DNA of 15,792 nt, from positions 1-15,792 of the forward strand of contig JALZUI010000137.1 of the NCBI GenBank assembly GCA_023301545.1, read 5' to 3'. Shown here in pieces: positions 14,109 through 15,792 of this stretch. The stretch comes from Akkermansiaceae bacterium. Its GTDB lineage: Bacteria; Verrucomicrobiota; Verrucomicrobiia; Verrucomicrobiales; Akkermansiaceae. Position 1 is the stretch's first letter; the number at the start of each line of letters is the position of its first letter. The position numbers and the translations under genes were made by a program. Under the pieces are notes generated by a model that saw only the letters and a list, made by a program, of their open reading frames with translations, ran no database searches and was not told where the DNA came from.

Positions 14109-14887
14109 TGGTTATCAAATTGTTCGCGTGTAATAATATGAGTTACCGCACAACGTGGGCACTGCGCCTTGACCTCAGAGTCTCCCATAAAGAGCTCGTC
14201 CGCCTTATCCTTATATCCAGCTAAAGCCGGTAAAATTCTATCTGTGTTACATCCGCAGTGAAAGCGAAATTGACGGGTTTCCAGAACCTTTGTTTCTTCT
14301 TTTTCCGTGAATTCAGCTGCGATCGTTTCGTCAATCGAGTTAAACCACTCTTCATCAAAATCTGGCTGAGCGGCAAAAAGAACGAATTCTTCATTAGGAA
14401 GCTCGATACATTTACCAGGACGTTGCTCTGATTGTTCGTAAAATTGCTCAATCCAGTCCGCTGGCTTTGTTCCTTCCACTTCAATCATAGATGTACGCGG
14501 CTCCAGCTCCTTAGCCAAAGTCTGCGAGTACAAAATATTGCGGTCGGGCTCACGAACATCGTCAGTAAAGACGCGGCCAGTGATAAATTCATTCGTACTC
14601 CCACCGGTAACAAAGAGGTTCACACGTGGCGCCCGCAAATTGACGGTCCATGCGATCGTCTCACGCCATGGTCGAGCCACTAGGTGAAGAGTCAAGACAG
14701 AGAGAGCGCTCTTGAGCATGAGGTCCAAACGAGGCTCATACTTCAACTTATTCTCCATCAGGTGAACATAATAATCCGCATAGATATCAGAAAAGCTCCC
14801 GCGCACAGCGAGAACATTACGATGACGTACAAAGATCGATTCGATCTTTGTCGGCTCCCCAACATGACTAAATTCTTCTGGTAACAT
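14105..14887 (-). CDS. hslO: Hsp33-type redox-regulated chaperone
   Basis: Hsp33 is a cytoplasmic holdase switched on by oxidation and heat through release of zinc from four cysteines. In this 260-residue protein the C-terminal redox switch is clear: Cys211-x-Cys213 (HCGC) and, 30 residues on, Cys243-x-x-Cys246 (CPRC). The N-terminal fold region (about 15-190) is divergent but contains features of the family such as LTLHLVARPWRETIAWTVNL and RTSMIEVEG. One extra cysteine lies at 160. The gene sits 62 bases after the helicase and overlaps the C-S lyase by 4 bases. A purine run (AAGGGG) lies 13 bases before the ATG, too far to be a normal ribosome-binding site. Assignment rests mainly on the cysteine pattern, length and placement. 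Confidence 0.87.
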   Translation of the reverse strand: MLPEEFSHVGEPTKIESIFVRHRNVLAVRGSFSDIYADYYVHLMENKLKYEPRLDLMLKSALSVLTLHLVARPWRETIAWTVNLRAPRVNLFVTGGSTNEFITGRVFTDDVREPDRNILYSQTLAKELEPRTSMIEVEGTKPADWIEQFYEQSEQRPGKCIELPNEEFVLFAAQPDFDEEWFNSIDETIAAEFTEKEETKVLETRQFRFHCGCNTDRILPALAGYKDKADELFMGDSEVKAQCPRCAVTHIITREQFDNQ

Positions 14888-14949
14888 GATAGTAGATTAG
14901 CCCCTTAATATCTCGAGGCAATAAATAATTGTTAGAGAGAGGCGTTCAA

Positions 14950-15792
14950 CTATCTGCGCCCGGAAGAGCGTCGACGTGAAGAATTATCACCGGAGCTATT
15001 GGAGTTACCCCCTCTGCGTCCACCGCCGCCACCGCGACGACCTCCACCACCGTTTCCGCCTCCGCCTCCGCCACGGGATTTGCGAGCTTCTTGCTTACGT
15101 TGCTCCGCAGCCTTCATTACCTCTTTAGCTGTAGGAGCACGGTCAGGCCAGTTTTGAGGCTCAAACCCTTCTAGGTCATTCAGCGGGATTTTATTACCGG
15201 TGAGCTTCTCGATAGCGGTAAAGAATGGGCGCTCATCATTAGCAACAAGCGAAATTGCAGTTCCTTCTTTACCTGCCCGAGCCGTACGACCGATGCGGTG
15301 AACGTAATCTTCCGGTTGGTTAGGAAGCTCAAAGTTGATAACGTAAGGAAGGGAATCGATATCAATCCCACGAGCAGCGATATCAGTCGCAATCAGAGCT
15401 TTGATCTTTTGCTCTTTAAAGGATGCTAAAGCCTTTGTACGCGCTCCTTGAGATTTATTACCGTGAATCGCGGCTGAATTGATTCCCGCTTCATCGAGGT
15501 TTTTACTCAGGCGGTTTGCGCCATGCTTAGTACGAGTAAAGACAATCACTTGGGATAGATTTTCTTTTTCAAATAGTTCGATAAGAGCCTTCGTCTTAGA
15601 ACCGCTATCACAGCGGTAAGCACGTTGCTCCACCTTGTCAGCGGTCGCATTTTCTGGTGCCACTTCAACCAGCGCAGGATCATTTAAAAATTCTTGGGAA
15701 ACTCGGCGAATATCTTTAGAGAACGTTGCTGAAAAGAGGAGATTTTGGCGCTTTGCAGGAATCATCTTAACAATCTTACGAATATCTCGAAT
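14950..15792 (-). CDS. rhlE: DEAD-box RNA helicase, RhlE type (3' part; start outside window)
   Basis: The frame is open to the right edge, reading IRKIVKMIPAKRQNLLFSATF, so the Met at 15765 is internal and the ATP-binding half (motifs Q, I, II) lies outside. Counting from the first visible codon, motif III SAT is at 21-23, VFTRTKHGANRL starts near 84, motif V ATDIAARGID is at 135-144 and motif VI HRIGRTARAG at 165-174. The stretch AAIHGNKSQGARTKAL is very like E. coli RhlE. The C-terminus from about 240 is a Gly/Arg/Ser tail with RGG-like repeats, typical of RNA-binding extensions. RhlE-type helicases act in ribosome assembly and RNA turnover. It is the first visible gene of the right-hand minus cluster, with hslO 62 bases downstream. 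Confidence 0.95.
   Translation of the reverse strand: MRDIRKIVKMIPAKRQNLLFSATFSKDIRRVSQEFLNDPALVEVAPENATADKVEQRAYRCDSGSKTKALIELFEKENLSQVIVFTRTKHGANRLSKNLDEAGINSAAIHGNKSQGARTKALASFKEQKIKALIATDIAARGIDIDSLPYVINFELPNQPEDYVHRIGRTARAGKEGTAISLVANDERPFFTAIEKLTGNKIPLNDLEGFEPQNWPDRAPTAKEVMKAAEQRKQEARKSRGGGGGGNGGGGRRGGGGGRRGGNSNSSGDNSSRRRSSGRR
14953..15075 (-). repeat. Low-complexity Gly/Arg/Ser-rich coding tail of the helicase
   Basis: The last 41 codons encode runs of Gly broken by Arg pairs, then Asn/Ser and Arg/Ser. The DNA is locally GC-rich and built of near-repeated GGN codons, unlike the rest of the gene. This is a common disordered RNA-binding tail and likely to vary in length between strains. 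Confidence 0.8.

Noticed and set aside
14953..15075. Possible repeat array from GC-rich tandem-like sequence
   Set aside because: It is the coding tail of the helicase (Gly/Arg codons), with no spacer-repeat structure; not a CRISPR or mobile repeat.
1..15792. Defence system, prophage, IS element or CRISPR array
   Set aside because: All long frames are accounted for by housekeeping or envelope genes; no transposase, integrase, recombinase, Cas or terminal inverted repeat signature was seen on either strand.

Overview
The window is ordinary bacterial chromosome: densely packed housekeeping and envelope genes, with no tRNA, rRNA, IS element, phage gene or CRISPR array visible. The gene content, the moderate GC, the almost complete absence of Shine-Dalgarno sequences ahead of starts, and the style of several proteins (a zwf-opcA pair, an FtsH with a long extracytoplasmic region, a Pro/Ala/Thr-rich protein with KTVPL motifs) suggest Verrucomicrobiota, perhaps the Opitutae/Puniceicoccales side. 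This placement is an inference; no 16S or other strict marker is present.

Left part (1-4785): the 3' end of an Asp-nucleophile alpha/beta hydrolase (+) and a Bax-inhibitor-1/YccA-type membrane protein (+) converge on a minus-strand unit zwf > opcA > coaB. That unit pairs glucose-6-phosphate dehydrogenase (NADPH supply, entry to the oxidative pentose phosphate route) with its assembly factor OpcA, and ends with a stand-alone CoaB domain for coenzyme A synthesis. Middle (4938-9653 and on to 10294): an FKBP-type prolyl isomerase (+) converges with ftsH (-), the membrane AAA+ zinc protease. Across a 260-base AT-rich gap rich in small repeats, ftsH diverges from a (+) unit holding a cellulose-synthase-like family 2 glycosyltransferase and a lipoprotein L,D-transpeptidase, both envelope functions.

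Region 10295-11616 is the least explained part: a promoter and a 5' leader with inverted repeats, a 300-residue low-complexity protein with a recurring (K)TVPL motif and a C-terminal membrane anchor, a probable 27-residue single-span membrane microprotein, and a strong bidirectional terminator. Right part (11650-15792, all minus): the 3' end of an RhlE-type DEAD-box helicase with an RG-rich tail, then hslO (Hsp33 redox chaperone) overlapping by ATGA a MalY/PatB-type PLP C-S lyase, then lysC (aspartokinase) behind its own likely promoter. The last three genes touch protein redox protection and aspartate/sulfur amino-acid metabolism.

The items most worth following up are the KTVPL protein with its microprotein, the duplicated extracytoplasmic segment of FtsH, the repeats in the ftsH/glycosyltransferase divergent region, and the free-standing CoaB. 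I see no evidence for a complete new defence or mobile system in this window.
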